Program-made: the position numbers and the translations under genes | DNA from: Sphingobacteriales bacterium 46-32 | GTDB taxonomy: Bacteria > Bacteroidota > Bacteroidia > Chitinophagales > Chitinophagaceae | NCBI GenBank assembly: GCA_001898485.1 | Contig: MKTY01000024.1 | Span: 310,001-374,000, forward strand | DNA: 64,000 nt | Reading direction: 5' to 3' | Part shown: piece after piece, positions 42,339-51,256 of the stretch | How positions within the stretch are numbered: the first letter of the stretch is position 1 | How the letters are laid out: every line of letters begins with the position of its first letter | Notes under the pieces: model-generated | The model's database searches: none | Told to the model about the DNA's origin: nothing | Seen by the model: the letters and a program-made list of their open reading frames with translations, nothing else

Positions 42339-42950
42339 ATGGCACGTGTTTTAATCCTCTTTGCGCATCCCGCACTGGAGCGGTCAAGGGTACAGGCCCG
42401 CATGGTTCGGCATGCAGCCCACCTGGATGGTATTACATTCCGCGATTTGTATCAATTATACCCTGATTTTGAGATCAATATAAAGAAGGAGCAGCAACTG
42501 CTGCTGGAGCATGATTTTATCATCTGGCAACATCCCTTTTACTGGTACAGTGCACCGCCACTGCTCAAACAGTGGCTCGATCTGGTACTGGAGCACAATT
42601 GGGCTTACGGCTCGCATGGAAACGCTCTTACCGGCAAGTATGTATTTAATGCTATTTCTGCCGGCGCATCACAGCCCGTGTATACCCATGCAGGCCGTAA
42701 TCGTTTTACGGTACGTGAGTTTCTGGTTCCTTTCGAACAAACAGCCCGCCTCTGCAAAATGGAATACCTGCCTCCGTTTGTAGTGCATGGCACACATCGC
42801 ATAACCGATAGTGATGCCGATTTCTACGCCGTACAATACGAACAATTGCTTATCGCTATTGTTAATAACAGGCTGAGTCCTGCACAGCTTGGAGCAGCTG
42901 CTTATCTCAACGATCTGTTGCCCATTCCCCAATCACTTCAATCTTCCTGA
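42339..42950 (+). CDS. KefF/KefG-like NAD(P)H quinone oxidoreductase
   Basis: 203 residues, flavodoxin-like fold: RVLILFAHPALERSRVQARMV (3-23), HDFIIWQHPFYWYSAPPLLKQWLDLVLEHNWAYG and GKYVFNAISAGAS are typical of the ancillary subunits KefF/KefG. These soluble flavoproteins activate the Kef potassium efflux channel and reduce quinones. The antiporter gene begins 2 bases after its stop. Confidence 0.92.
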   Translation: MARVLILFAHPALERSRVQARMVRHAAHLDGITFRDLYQLYPDFEINIKKEQQLLLEHDFIIWQHPFYWYSAPPLLKQWLDLVLEHNWAYGSHGNALTGKYVFNAISAGASQPVYTHAGRNRFTVREFLVPFEQTARLCKMEYLPPFVVHGTHRITDSDADFYAVQYEQLLIAIVNNRLSPAQLGAAAYLNDLLPIPQSLQSS

Positions 42951-42952
42951 TT

Positions 42953-44854
42953 ATGGATCAACATTCATTTCTTTTCCAGGCCATGGTATACCTGGCTGCT
43001 GCCGTAGTGATGGTGCCACTGGCAAAAAAACTGGGACTGGGCTCGGTGCTGGGCTATCTGCTGGCCGGTATTGTAATTGGCCCCGCCGTTATGGGTTTTA
43101 TTGGCAGGGAAGGGCAGGATATCATGCATTTTGCCGAGTTCGGTGTGGTCATGATGCTGTTTATTATCGGGCTGGAACTGGAGCCGGAACTGCTCTGGAA
43201 AATGCGTCGTTCTATAGCTGGCCTGGGTGGATTGCAGGTGCTGGGTACTTCGCTAATAGTAGCAGCGATAGGATTATTGTTTGATCTGCACTGGAAACAG
43301 GCACTGGCGATAGGGTTGATTCTTTCTTTGTCTTCTACGGCTATCGTATTACAAACCCTGAATGAAAAAGGGTTGATGAAAACGGCTGCCGGTCAAAGCT
43401 CATTTTCGGTATTGCTGTTTCAGGATATTGCCGTTATTCCCATGCTGGCCATCTTTCCCCTGCTGGCCAGCGGCAATGCTGTGGCTGGAGTAAAACACGA
43501 AGAGGCCGTTGGTTTTACCAGCCATTTGCCTGGTTGGGCCCAAACACTCGTTGTATTGGGTTCGGTCGGATTGATCATACTCGCCGGAAGGTTTCTGATA
43601 CGTCCGCTTTTTCGCATTGTAGCGGCTACCAAACTGCGGGAGGTTTTTACCGCTACCGCATTGCTGCTGGTGATCGGTATTGCCGTATTAATGACCCAGG
43701 TGGGGTTGAGTCCTGCATTAGGCACCTTCCTCGCAGGAGTGGTTCTGGCCGATAGTGAATATAAACATGAACTGGAAAGCGATATTGATCCCTTTAAAGG
43801 ATTACTGTTGGGTTTGTTCTTTATAGCCGTAGGTGCATCTATTGATTTTTCATTGCTCATGGATCATCCTTTCCGTATTCTTGGACTTGTGGCCGCGCTG
43901 ATGCTTCTTAAAGCACTGGTATTATTTATTCTCGGCCGGGCTTTCGGAATGAAAACAGATCAGAACCTGATATTTTCAGCAGCGCTCAGCCAGGTAGGTG
44001 AATTTGCTTTTGTGTTATTTTCTTTTTCGCTTGATGAGGGTGTGCTGCCGCCGGATATCGTGTCTACTATGATTGCCGTAGTGGCCATCAGTATGGCTAT
44101 GACTCCTTTTGTAATGCTGCTGAATGAACGGTTTATACAGCCCCGCTTTGGATCCTGCTCCATTGCAGCCGAATCGCGTGAGCCGGATGTCATAGAAGAA
44201 AAGAATCCGGTCATCATTGCCGGTTTCGGCAACTTTGGCAATACCATTGCCCGCTTTTTGCGAGCCAATGGCGTAAAAGCTACTTATCTCGATATTGATA
44301 CAGACCGGGTAGATGTGTTGCGCAAAATGGGATTCAAAGTATATTATGGCGATGCATCGCGGCATGATCTGTTGAAAGCAGCAGGAGCCGATCAGGCAAA
44401 AGTGATCATTATTGCAATTGAACCCGCAGAGAAAAGGCTGGAGATGATAGAAACTGTAAAAAAACATTTTCCACACCTGCATCTGTTTGTACGTGCACAA
44501 AACCGGTTCGATGCATACGATCAGATGAATGCCGGTATGCTGCATGTATACAGGGAGACTGTAGATACCGCACTGCGATTGAGTCAGGATGTGCTCATAC
44601 AACTCGGACACAGGGCTTACAAGGTAAAACGTATGGCCAATGTATTTCTTAAGTATGACGAACAGGTATTGAAAGAACTCGCCTCTATCAGAGACGAAGA
44701 AGAGTATATAGTAGCTGCCCGCGGACATATAGAAGAACTGGAGCGCCTTTTACAGACAGATCTCAATAAAGCGCTGCCTGATATCGATGCAGGCTGGGAT
44801 GATGACGGACTTATTGCAGAGGCGCGCGGACTGACTTCGCCAGAGGTCAGGTAA
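42953..44854 (+). CDS. KefB/KefC-type cation:proton antiporter (CPA2)
   Basis: 633 residues. A membrane domain of about 12-13 helices (5-385) with GLGSVLGYLLAGIVIGP, FGVVMMLFIIGLELEP and LSLSSTAIVLQTL is followed by a cytoplasmic RCK/TrkA-N domain (about 415-535, Rossmann GFGNFGNTIARFLRANG, YGDASRHDLLKAAGAD). Kef systems release K+ and acidify the cell when toxic electrophiles form glutathione adducts. Glutathione is rare in this phylum, so another thiol may gate it (inference). Encoded with its KefF-like partner. Confidence 0.94.
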   Translation: MDQHSFLFQAMVYLAAAVVMVPLAKKLGLGSVLGYLLAGIVIGPAVMGFIGREGQDIMHFAEFGVVMMLFIIGLELEPELLWKMRRSIAGLGGLQVLGTSLIVAAIGLLFDLHWKQALAIGLILSLSSTAIVLQTLNEKGLMKTAAGQSSFSVLLFQDIAVIPMLAIFPLLASGNAVAGVKHEEAVGFTSHLPGWAQTLVVLGSVGLIILAGRFLIRPLFRIVAATKLREVFTATALLLVIGIAVLMTQVGLSPALGTFLAGVVLADSEYKHELESDIDPFKGLLLGLFFIAVGASIDFSLLMDHPFRILGLVAALMLLKALVLFILGRAFGMKTDQNLIFSAALSQVGEFAFVLFSFSLDEGVLPPDIVSTMIAVVAISMAMTPFVMLLNERFIQPRFGSCSIAAESREPDVIEEKNPVIIAGFGNFGNTIARFLRANGVKATYLDIDTDRVDVLRKMGFKVYYGDASRHDLLKAAGADQAKVIIIAIEPAEKRLEMIETVKKHFPHLHLFVRAQNRFDAYDQMNAGMLHVYRETVDTALRLSQDVLIQLGHRAYKVKRMANVFLKYDEQVLKELASIRDEEEYIVAARGHIEELERLLQTDLNKALPDIDAGWDDDGLIAEARGLTSPEVR

Positions 44855-44978
44855 GGGTTAGCGGTTGCTGTTGGCATTAACAGCGGATTTCTGCTGTTTA
44901 AAGTCAGATTTTTGGGCCAAAACTGCTTTGCTGCATTCAGATACTGATTTACCTCAGTTTATATTATGGGGTATCCCT

Positions 44979-44986
44979 TATATTTG
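44979..44986 (+). promoter_or_regulatory. -7 promoter box of the Crp/Fnr-type gene
   Basis: TATATTTG fits TAnnTTTG. It is embedded between GGTATCC (44970) and GATATACC (44990), a possible operator. The ATG is at 45010. Confidence 0.5.
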
Positions 44987-45009
44987 TCTGATATACCAAA
45001 GGATATCTA

Positions 45010-45648
45010 ATGAAAGCCTCCAGGACCTTATCCGCTGCCTCAGCCAAAGCATCCGAACAGGGCGATGTATCATCCTTACTGATGATGCTGGATTATTTTC
45101 ATCCGCTCGATGAAACTGCCCGGCAGTTTATGGCCACGCATTTAAAGCCTCTTAAAATAAACCGGCGCAAATTGCTGCTAAAGGAGGGCGAAATCTGTCA
45201 GCATATTTATTTTATCAAATCGGGAGCAGTGCGTGGATATGTTGTGGAAGGCTCGCAGGATATTACCACCTGGATAACTGTAGAGAATGAGATGGTCACA
45301 TCTATTGCCAGTCTCAACGAGCAGGCACCCTGTACTGAAAATATTCAGGCTATTGAAGATTGTGAATTGCTCACACTTACTTACGACGATCTGGAGGAAT
45401 TATACCGCGTATCTCCCTCCTTTAATATTACCGGCCGCAAACTGCTGCAACGTTATTATTGGGATGCAGAACAACGGGCCTTTATTGCACGGTTGACCAA
45501 AGCAGAAAATAAGTACCGTCATTTTCTTACCCGCCATCAGCACCTGGCCAACCGTATACCGCTGAAATTTATTTCCAGTTATCTCGGCATGACGCTTGAA
45601 ACGCTCAGTCGTATCCGTAAGAAAATATCGATTTCGCCGGGCAGTTAA
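45010..45648 (+). CDS. Crp/Fnr-family transcriptional regulator
   Basis: 212 residues. A cyclic-nucleotide-type sensor domain (about 25-140, LLLKEGEICQHIYFIKSGAVRGYVVEGSQDITTWI) is followed by a short helix-turn-helix (NRIPLKFISSYLGMTLETLSRIRKKI, about 180-206). In Bacteroidota this subfamily usually does not bind cAMP. The target is unknown; the Kef genes upstream are candidates. Its stop codon overlaps that of the convergent gene (shared TTAA). Confidence 0.88.
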   Translation: MKASRTLSAASAKASEQGDVSSLLMMLDYFHPLDETARQFMATHLKPLKINRRKLLLKEGEICQHIYFIKSGAVRGYVVEGSQDITTWITVENEMVTSIASLNEQAPCTENIQAIEDCELLTLTYDDLEELYRVSPSFNITGRKLLQRYYWDAEQRAFIARLTKAENKYRHFLTRHQHLANRIPLKFISSYLGMTLETLSRIRKKISISPGS

Positions 45649-46313
45649 AATCCGATTGTATTGTTTACGGCGGGCAGCCACAACTGGGTGTGAGGATCAA
45701 AGTATTCAGTAGCGGATCGCTGCAGCCATAGTTTGTAATCAAATTTTTTAAAGCCAACAGCAAGGTATCCCGGATAGTAATATAAATGTCCATTCTCTTT
45801 TGCCCATTCAGCTTTTAGCAGCATCAGGTATTTTCCCAGACTGAATTTTGCATACGCGGGATCAAAAAAGTTGATGATACCGGCAATGCTTCTGGCCCCT
45901 TTGTCAAAAATGCCCGCTGCAATCAGTTTTCCTTCGTGCCGCACTTCTATCATGCGGGTATCAAACACCTGGTGCAGGCGGCCATTAAACAAATAATCGA
46001 TCAGGCCTGGCGAGGTGGCAAAATCGACCGACTGACGGTACCGCTCATACAAATCATCCATTTCTTCTGTAAGCAGCAGCGCTGTACACCGTACTTCAAA
46101 AGCGCTATTGATACGTTGTATAACACGTTGACGTTTTCCCCAGTGCAGGTCGTACAAACGGATGCGAAGCCAGTATACAGGAAAAAACTCCTCCTCAAGG
46201 TAGATCAGGTGGGTGGTGAATATGGTATGTCCCATTCGAAACCATCCCCTCGCCAGGTAATGGTCCAGTGACAGTCCGCTTAATGAATGAGGAAAATTGA
46301 TGTCGTGAATCAT
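45645..46313 (-). CDS. Arginyl-tRNA-protein transferase-like protein (ATE/Bpt C-terminal, GNAT fold)
   Basis: 222 residues. Resembles the C-terminal domain of protein leucyl/arginyl transferases (Bpt/Ate), a GNAT relative: LLTEEMDDLYERYRQSVDF, then EVRHEGKLIAAGIFDKGARSIAGIINFFDPAYAKFSLGKYLMLLKAEWAKENG and YYYPGYLAVGFKKFDYK (about 188-204). The N-terminal Cys-rich domain of Ate is absent. Aminoacyl transfer to protein N-termini is possible but unproven; a general GNAT role is the alternative. Confidence 0.72.
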   Translation of the reverse strand: MIHDINFPHSLSGLSLDHYLARGWFRMGHTIFTTHLIYLEEEFFPVYWLRIRLYDLHWGKRQRVIQRINSAFEVRCTALLLTEEMDDLYERYRQSVDFATSPGLIDYLFNGRLHQVFDTRMIEVRHEGKLIAAGIFDKGARSIAGIINFFDPAYAKFSLGKYLMLLKAEWAKENGHLYYYPGYLAVGFKKFDYKLWLQRSATEYFDPHTQLWLPAVNNTIGF

Positions 46314-46410
46314 GGCAACAGGAAGTCAAAAACACACTGCAAGGTACAAAAACATTGCCAGCCGCTTCCGGGGGAAATGACGTTGTGCAGATAGTGCGCA
46401 GAACGGTTGG

Positions 46411-46818
46411 TTAGCTTGCTTTCGAGGCAACCGGCTTTTTTTTCAGTTTATACGGCCTGTTGAAGGCTTCCTGTGATAATTTGAAATGTGCCGCCAGTTT
46501 GCGGATGACATCTTTGGAAAGCCCCTTTTTATAATTAAGAATATCAGATACATACCCTTTGCTGATACCCAGCAAAGCCACGAGGTCAGTTGCTTTCATA
46601 GTATGATCAACCATCAGCGAACGAATAAGCTGTACCGGGTCAAGGCTGTCAAAGCTATTGTGATCGGCGTCCCATTTTTCGATGAGAACAGTGAGCAAGG
46701 CGATTTCGTCTTTTACATCACGGTTGCGGGTGCCTGCAAATACGAGATCTTCGAGTTTTTTGCAGTAAGCCGCATATTGTGTTTTGTTGCTGATGACTTT
46801 GTATTTAAGGCCATTCAT
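46411..46818 (-). CDS. higA: HigA-type antitoxin (XRE helix-turn-helix)
   Basis: 135 residues. Helix-turn-helix of the XRE/HigA type (about 74-128, MKATDLVALLGISKGYVSDILNYKKGLSKDVIRKLAAHFKLSQEAFNRPY). As an antitoxin it would neutralise HigB and repress its own operon. It lies 11 bases after the toxin frame, in the toxin-first order of higBA loci. The antitoxin is intact while the toxin carries a frameshift. Confidence 0.88.
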   Translation of the reverse strand: MNGLKYKVISNKTQYAAYCKKLEDLVFAGTRNRDVKDEIALLTVLIEKWDADHNSFDSLDPVQLIRSLMVDHTMKATDLVALLGISKGYVSDILNYKKGLSKDVIRKLAAHFKLSQEAFNRPYKLKKKPVASKAS

Positions 46819-46829
46819 AAAATAAAGGT

Positions 46830-47163
46830 TTAAAATTTTTGTATGGTGAATTGCTCATTACTTTTGCAAACCCTGTCGTATTCTGCATGTGTACCAAGCC
46901 AGGTAATAAACAAGTGGACCTGCTTTTCATCGAAGGCATATTTGGCAATCAGACGGTAGTGATTGCCGCCAATATTAAAAATTACGCGGTTAGCTACCCC
47001 TGCCCAGCAAATCGGCACCTGCAAAACCCGCTTTAATGTCTTCCGGGGTATTCCAGTCCGAATGCCTGATCTTATGCAACCACTCTTCTATTGGTCCACG
47101 GCTCTGGGGATTTAGCCAGGCGTAAACCTCCAGGGTTTCTTTCCGTATCAAATGAACTTTCAT
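46830..47163 (-). pseudogene. higB: HigB-type toxin interrupted by a one-base frameshift
   Basis: An ATG at 47163 opens MKVHLIRKETLEVYAWLNPQ and continues through HSDWNTPEDIKAGFAGADLLGRG, then meets TAA at 46990-46992 after 57 residues. The family sequence resumes in another frame as ANRVIFNIGGNHYRLI and KQVHLFITWLGTHAEYD, ending at 46830. Total length is 334 bases (3 x 111 + 1), so one extra base near GGGGTAGC (46993-47000) explains the break; without it the product would be about 110 residues, the normal HigB length. HigB cleaves ribosome-bound mRNA. Either the toxin is inactivated or the G run was misread. Confidence 0.85.
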
Positions 47164-47165
47164 AA

Positions 47166-47173
47166 CAAAGGTA
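47166..47173 (-). promoter_or_regulatory. -7 promoter box of higBA
   Basis: TACCTTTG on the minus strand, only 2 bases before the higB ATG (47163). A transcript from it would be leaderless. Confidence 0.6.
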
Positions 47174-47187
47174 TATTTTTCTCATTG

Positions 47188-47204
47188 GTTCACAAAATGT
47201 GAAC
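47188..47204. promoter_or_regulatory. Palindromic operator of higBA
   Basis: GTTCACA-AAA-TGTGAAC, a perfect 7-3-7 inverted repeat, starts 15 bases upstream of the -7 box, over the expected -33 region. It fits autorepression by the HigA/HigB complex. Confidence 0.65.
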
Positions 47205-47365
47205 TTCATTTTTTTTCACACCTCAAACCAACAGTGGCTCTGTGTGTTTATCAAGGTGTTTTAATCAGTCAAAACCGTTGTTTTTGAGGTCAGTGACAGG
47301 TGTTTACACAGCGGAAAAATGTTTTTTCACCAACCAGACAACTGGGTATTGGTGGTCAAAATATT

Positions 47366-47373
47366 TATATTCG
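47366..47373 (+). promoter_or_regulatory. -7 promoter box of the propeller sensor kinase
   Basis: TATATTCG (TAnnTTYG), with TTG at 47349-47351 (14-base gap, short). The ATG chosen for the kinase is 16 bases downstream at 47389. Confidence 0.4.
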
Positions 47374-47388
47374 CGACAAGGCGTCCGA

Positions 47389-50300
47389 ATGAGAGTTATT
47401 GCTGGTTTAATACTGTTTTTTGTGATTCCGCTGTGGGCATATACGGCGGAGGATAGCCTGTACCGGCTGGCCGCACATTATACAGATGCGGATGGATTGC
47501 CGCAAAACAGTATCAAGTCAATAGCGCAGGATAAAAATGGGTTCTTCTGGCTGGCCACAGAGCGTGGTTTGGTAAGGTTTGATGGTCATCATTTCAGCAC
47601 GTATCTTACAACTCTCCAGGGGTCGCAGTCAGATCGGTTTAGTCATATAATAACTGACTGGAAGCGTAGTTGCCTGGTAGCGTTTAATGAAAAACAGAAT
47701 TTTTTCCGGGTATTTACTTCCGGTCCTCAGGCCGATTCGATTTACATTGACCAGTTGAAAAAGACGATTGCCTTTCTGCCGGGCCTGCCAGATTTCAGCC
47801 GCTTTACTTTAACAGGGCTACCCGCCAACGATAACGGAGTGCTGCAAATAGGGGATACCACTGTTTTACTGGCAGATTCGCAAATGGCCTATGCCTGTAC
47901 GCCCGGTCAGGTAGAATTATACACAGCGGGTAAGCTTGTTTTCCGGAAATCTTTTCAGCAAACAGATCCTTCGCGTTTTTTTCTGCTGGGAGATCAACTT
48001 TGTTATTTTCATTCAGACAATACCGTATCAGTATTCAGTGCAGGGGCTATAACACGTTTGGGAGTAGTAGGGTTATCGGCCAGGCACCCTGGTGGCAGGC
48101 CGTCGCGTATTCTGTGGAATAGCAATCATCCAAACCGCCTTTTAATCTTTGAGGGCGGGGACGTCTACATAATGCATCGAAACGGTAACGGGCTCCTGGC
48201 CAAAAAAGTATTATCGGGGTTTGATGCAGAAAAGGAGTTGATTATTTCAGCATGGGTTGATCCCGCCGGCAGACGTCTTCTGCTCGGCAGCCATGTCAAA
48301 GGATTGTATGTATTTGAGTATCCCTTTTTTACTTCCGTGCCACAGGCTATAGACAGCAACCCCGATCATGTGTATTATGCGCAGGCTGCCTGGCGCGATG
48401 AATGGCTGCTTACCGGCCAGGGACATTTGTATACGCCGGCGCTGATACAGAAACCATTGGTGCTGCCGGCAATAGCCGGTAACTCCGATAAGACAAGTCT
48501 GGTATTGCAGGACGGAAAATGGGCATGGGTGAAAAGAGATTCACAAATTCATCAGATCAGTTTGCCGGATGGAAAACTGGTAAAAAGCTGGCAGATGCCT
48601 GCAGGTATTACGGTCATCGCAAAAGGACCATCGCAGAAATTATGGATCGGCCTGGAGGATGGGCGGTTATTGCTTTTTGATCCGGCGGCTAAGGATGAGG
48701 CATATGTGGTAAAGGCAAAGCTGCCGGCAATTATTCATTGTATTACCTTCTTAAATGACCAGGAATTATATGTGGGAACTGATTCGGGCGTTTTCAGGGT
48801 CTTTGCTTCTTCGGGGCAGATAGCTGTTGTTCCGGGTTTGCAAAACAAACAGGTGCGCAGTCTGTTACTGGAAAAAGATGGCCGGTTATGGGTCACTACC
48901 TATGGGCAGGGATTTTATCTGTATAATGACGGTCGTTTAACCAGTTTTCCGGCAGACAAAAATGATTACCTCCTGACCGCTCATTGTATGATCGCCGATA
49001 GTAAAGGTTTTTTCTGGATCACCACCAATCGGGGGCTTTTCCAGGTGGCCAGGGCTGATTTACTGGATTATGCTTCGGGCGGGTTAAGTGAAATTTATTA
49101 TCAGTACTATTCTACAGATCAGGGGTTGCTGACCAATGAGTTTAATGGAGGTTGTCAGCCCTGTGCTGTTCAGCTGACGAATGGTCTTTTTTCCCTTCCG
49201 GCTATCAACGGACTACTTTGGTACTTTCCTGATCGCTGGGAGCCGGAACTTCCCTTTGAAGATTTGTTTATTGATCGTGTATGGCTGGATAAACAAGAGA
49301 TCAGCGTGTCAGAAAGCTTTAAGCTGCCACGCAACCTGCAGCAACTGAAACTATTTATCAGCACCCCTTATTTGGGCAATACTGCCAACCTCGACATCAG
49401 GTATACATTGAATAAAAAAGGAGATAAGGCAGTATGGCTTCCGGTTGAGAACAACAGCATTACCCTTTCGAGGCTGCCGGCAGGTCAATACGAACTACGC
49501 ATTCGTAAGATCAGGGGATTTGGTAAAAATAATTACACAGAAAAGGCCGTCACGCTGGAGGTGCCTGTTCACTGGCTGCTTCATCCGTTTGCGTTTTTAA
49601 TCTATTTAATCACGGCCATACTGATTTCAGTAGCGGCTATTCAACTGCGCACCAGGTATATTAAGCGAAAAAATATGCAGTTGCAGCAGCGTATCCGTGA
49701 GCAGACGGCGGAGTTGCAGGTTGCTTTGACAGACCTGCAGCAATCGCAGCAAGAACTGATGCGGCAGGCAGACTGGCAGCAAAAAATGCTGGCTGTATTA
49801 AGTCACGATATAAAAGCGCCTTTGAAGTACCTTATGTATACAGCCGATTATATACAGCGGGGATTGCAGCAGGAGGGTAACAGTGCATATGCTGAGCATA
49901 GCCAGACCGTGAATGAATATATACGACGGCTTTATCATACCATGGATAACCTGCTTCAGTATATCCAGACTCAGCTAAAGGACGGGCAGGTAAGTTTTCA
50001 GCCTATTGATGTGTGGAAGCTGGTAGAAGATAAAAAGTCAATTTTCGATGATATTGCATTGCATGTAAATACTACTATCGAAAATAAAGTATTACCGGGC
50101 ACAAGTTTGTTTTCCAATCAACCCCTGCTGGCGGTTATGGTACACAATCTCATCGACAATGCGATTAAAGTAACAGAAAACGGAACAGTGACGATCGAAG
50201 CAGCCAGTGATGCATCAGGAGGGTATATACGCGTGCGGGATACAGGTATTGGTATGCCGCCTTCGCTGGTAAAATGGCTAAGTCAGGAACAGGAAGAAAT

Positions 50301-50466
50301 ACAGCCAGCAGAGATCAGCGGAGCAAAAGGAGCCGGTACGGGAATCGGCCTGCTGATTGTAAAAGGGCTGGCTCTTTTTCTGCGTATACGCATAACAGCA
50401 GAAAGTACAGAACGGGGTTCTTCTGTTACATTATGGCTGAGCGGAGCTGCCAGTGTCGTTGACTGA
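47389..50466 (+). CDS. Two-component sensor histidine kinase with periplasmic beta-propeller
   Basis: 1025 residues from the ATG at 47389 (MRVIAGLILFFVIPLWAYTAE). The open frame reaches 49 codons further upstream, past the promoter box. The periplasmic part has Reg_prop propeller blades (DGLPQNSIKSIAQDKNGFFWLATERGLVRFDG near 32; later DSKGFFWITTNRGLFQV) and a Y_Y_Y domain (about 645-720). A membrane helix (about 735-752), a coiled coil, HisKA with His806 (VLSHDIKAPL) and an ATPase domain (NLIDNAIKVTENG, DTGIGMP, GAGTGIGLLI) follow. Unlike hybrid HTCS proteins it lacks receiver and AraC domains. The convergent NarL-type gene overlaps its 3' end by 36 bases and is the likely partner. Confidence 0.92.
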   Translation: MRVIAGLILFFVIPLWAYTAEDSLYRLAAHYTDADGLPQNSIKSIAQDKNGFFWLATERGLVRFDGHHFSTYLTTLQGSQSDRFSHIITDWKRSCLVAFNEKQNFFRVFTSGPQADSIYIDQLKKTIAFLPGLPDFSRFTLTGLPANDNGVLQIGDTTVLLADSQMAYACTPGQVELYTAGKLVFRKSFQQTDPSRFFLLGDQLCYFHSDNTVSVFSAGAITRLGVVGLSARHPGGRPSRILWNSNHPNRLLIFEGGDVYIMHRNGNGLLAKKVLSGFDAEKELIISAWVDPAGRRLLLGSHVKGLYVFEYPFFTSVPQAIDSNPDHVYYAQAAWRDEWLLTGQGHLYTPALIQKPLVLPAIAGNSDKTSLVLQDGKWAWVKRDSQIHQISLPDGKLVKSWQMPAGITVIAKGPSQKLWIGLEDGRLLLFDPAAKDEAYVVKAKLPAIIHCITFLNDQELYVGTDSGVFRVFASSGQIAVVPGLQNKQVRSLLLEKDGRLWVTTYGQGFYLYNDGRLTSFPADKNDYLLTAHCMIADSKGFFWITTNRGLFQVARADLLDYASGGLSEIYYQYYSTDQGLLTNEFNGGCQPCAVQLTNGLFSLPAINGLLWYFPDRWEPELPFEDLFIDRVWLDKQEISVSESFKLPRNLQQLKLFISTPYLGNTANLDIRYTLNKKGDKAVWLPVENNSITLSRLPAGQYELRIRKIRGFGKNNYTEKAVTLEVPVHWLLHPFAFLIYLITAILISVAAIQLRTRYIKRKNMQLQQRIREQTAELQVALTDLQQSQQELMRQADWQQKMLAVLSHDIKAPLKYLMYTADYIQRGLQQEGNSAYAEHSQTVNEYIRRLYHTMDNLLQYIQTQLKDGQVSFQPIDVWKLVEDKKSIFDDIALHVNTTIENKVLPGTSLFSNQPLLAVMVHNLIDNAIKVTENGTVTIEAASDASGGYIRVRDTGIGMPPSLVKWLSQEQEEIQPAEISGAKGAGTGIGLLIVKGLALFLRIRITAESTERGSSVTLWLSGAASVVD

Positions 50467-51129
50467 GTTATCAGCCGCATTTCTTCTTATAAGTTCTATT
50501 TCCCGAAGTTTCTCCGCAAGTTCTACCACATTGCTTACTTCCATTTTTTCAAAAATCCGCGCTTTGTGTGTGCTGATAGTAGATAGCTGAATATGGAGTT
50601 TGTTTTTAATTTCTGTGGGGCTTACTCCTTTGGCCAGCAGGTGCATGATCTCTATTTCGCGGTCAGACAGATTTTTTAGTTTAAATGCTCCCTGTGGATT
50701 GCGGGTAGCAGAAAGTGACTGAAATAATTGCTGCTGAACAGTGTCGCTGGCATAAGGTTGATTGTGCAGCACTTTATGGATAGCAGTTTTGATCTCCTGC
50801 GGGTCAGATTCTTTTTGCAGATAGCCATTAGCACCTGCTTTCAGATAGCGGATGGCATAAATAGATTCGTCGTAGCTCGATAGAATAAGTATGGGAATGT
50901 CCTGCTGCATATTCCGCACAGCCTGTATCATCTGAATGCTGTCGCCTCCCGGGATGTTTATATCGAGTATGAGCAGGTCAAACTGTTTTTTTTCCAGCTG
51001 CTGCAGCGTGGATTTGAAATTCGTGGCTTCGGCAACCTGGGCGAGTGGATACATTTCTTTGATCAGTAACCGGGTGCCCAGACGAACAATGCCGTGGTCC
51101 TCAGCTATCAGTATATGTAATTCACTCAT
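50431..51129 (-). CDS. NarL/FixJ-type response regulator
   Basis: 232 residues from the ATG at 51129 (MSELHILIAEDHG); a longer frame to 51174 lacks support. Receiver domain with AEDH (9-12) and phosphoacceptor Asp56 (LLILDINIPGG); LuxR-type helix-turn-helix (about 150-215, LSDREIEIMHLLAKGVSPTEIKNKL, STISTHKARIFEKM). Its last 36 bases overlap the 3' end of the convergent sensor kinase. Confidence 0.92.
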   Translation of the reverse strand: MSELHILIAEDHGIVRLGTRLLIKEMYPLAQVAEATNFKSTLQQLEKKQFDLLILDINIPGGDSIQMIQAVRNMQQDIPILILSSYDESIYAIRYLKAGANGYLQKESDPQEIKTAIHKVLHNQPYASDTVQQQLFQSLSATRNPQGAFKLKNLSDREIEIMHLLAKGVSPTEIKNKLHIQLSTISTHKARIFEKMEVSNVVELAEKLREIELIRRNAADNSVNDTGSSAQP

Positions 51130-51256
51130 GCAGGCCTTTTTACAAAGATAATTCCACGCAGATGATTGTGGCAACAGGCGGGTTGTAGAATTTATTCTAT
51201 GCCAAATGGAAATAACTTCTATAAACCACGCAGCTACCCGTATCTATCTTAGTGGC

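Noticed and set aside
42191-42466. 91-codon frame upstream of and into the KefF-like gene
   Set aside because: It overlaps the conserved KefF-like N-terminus in another frame and covers the promoter region.
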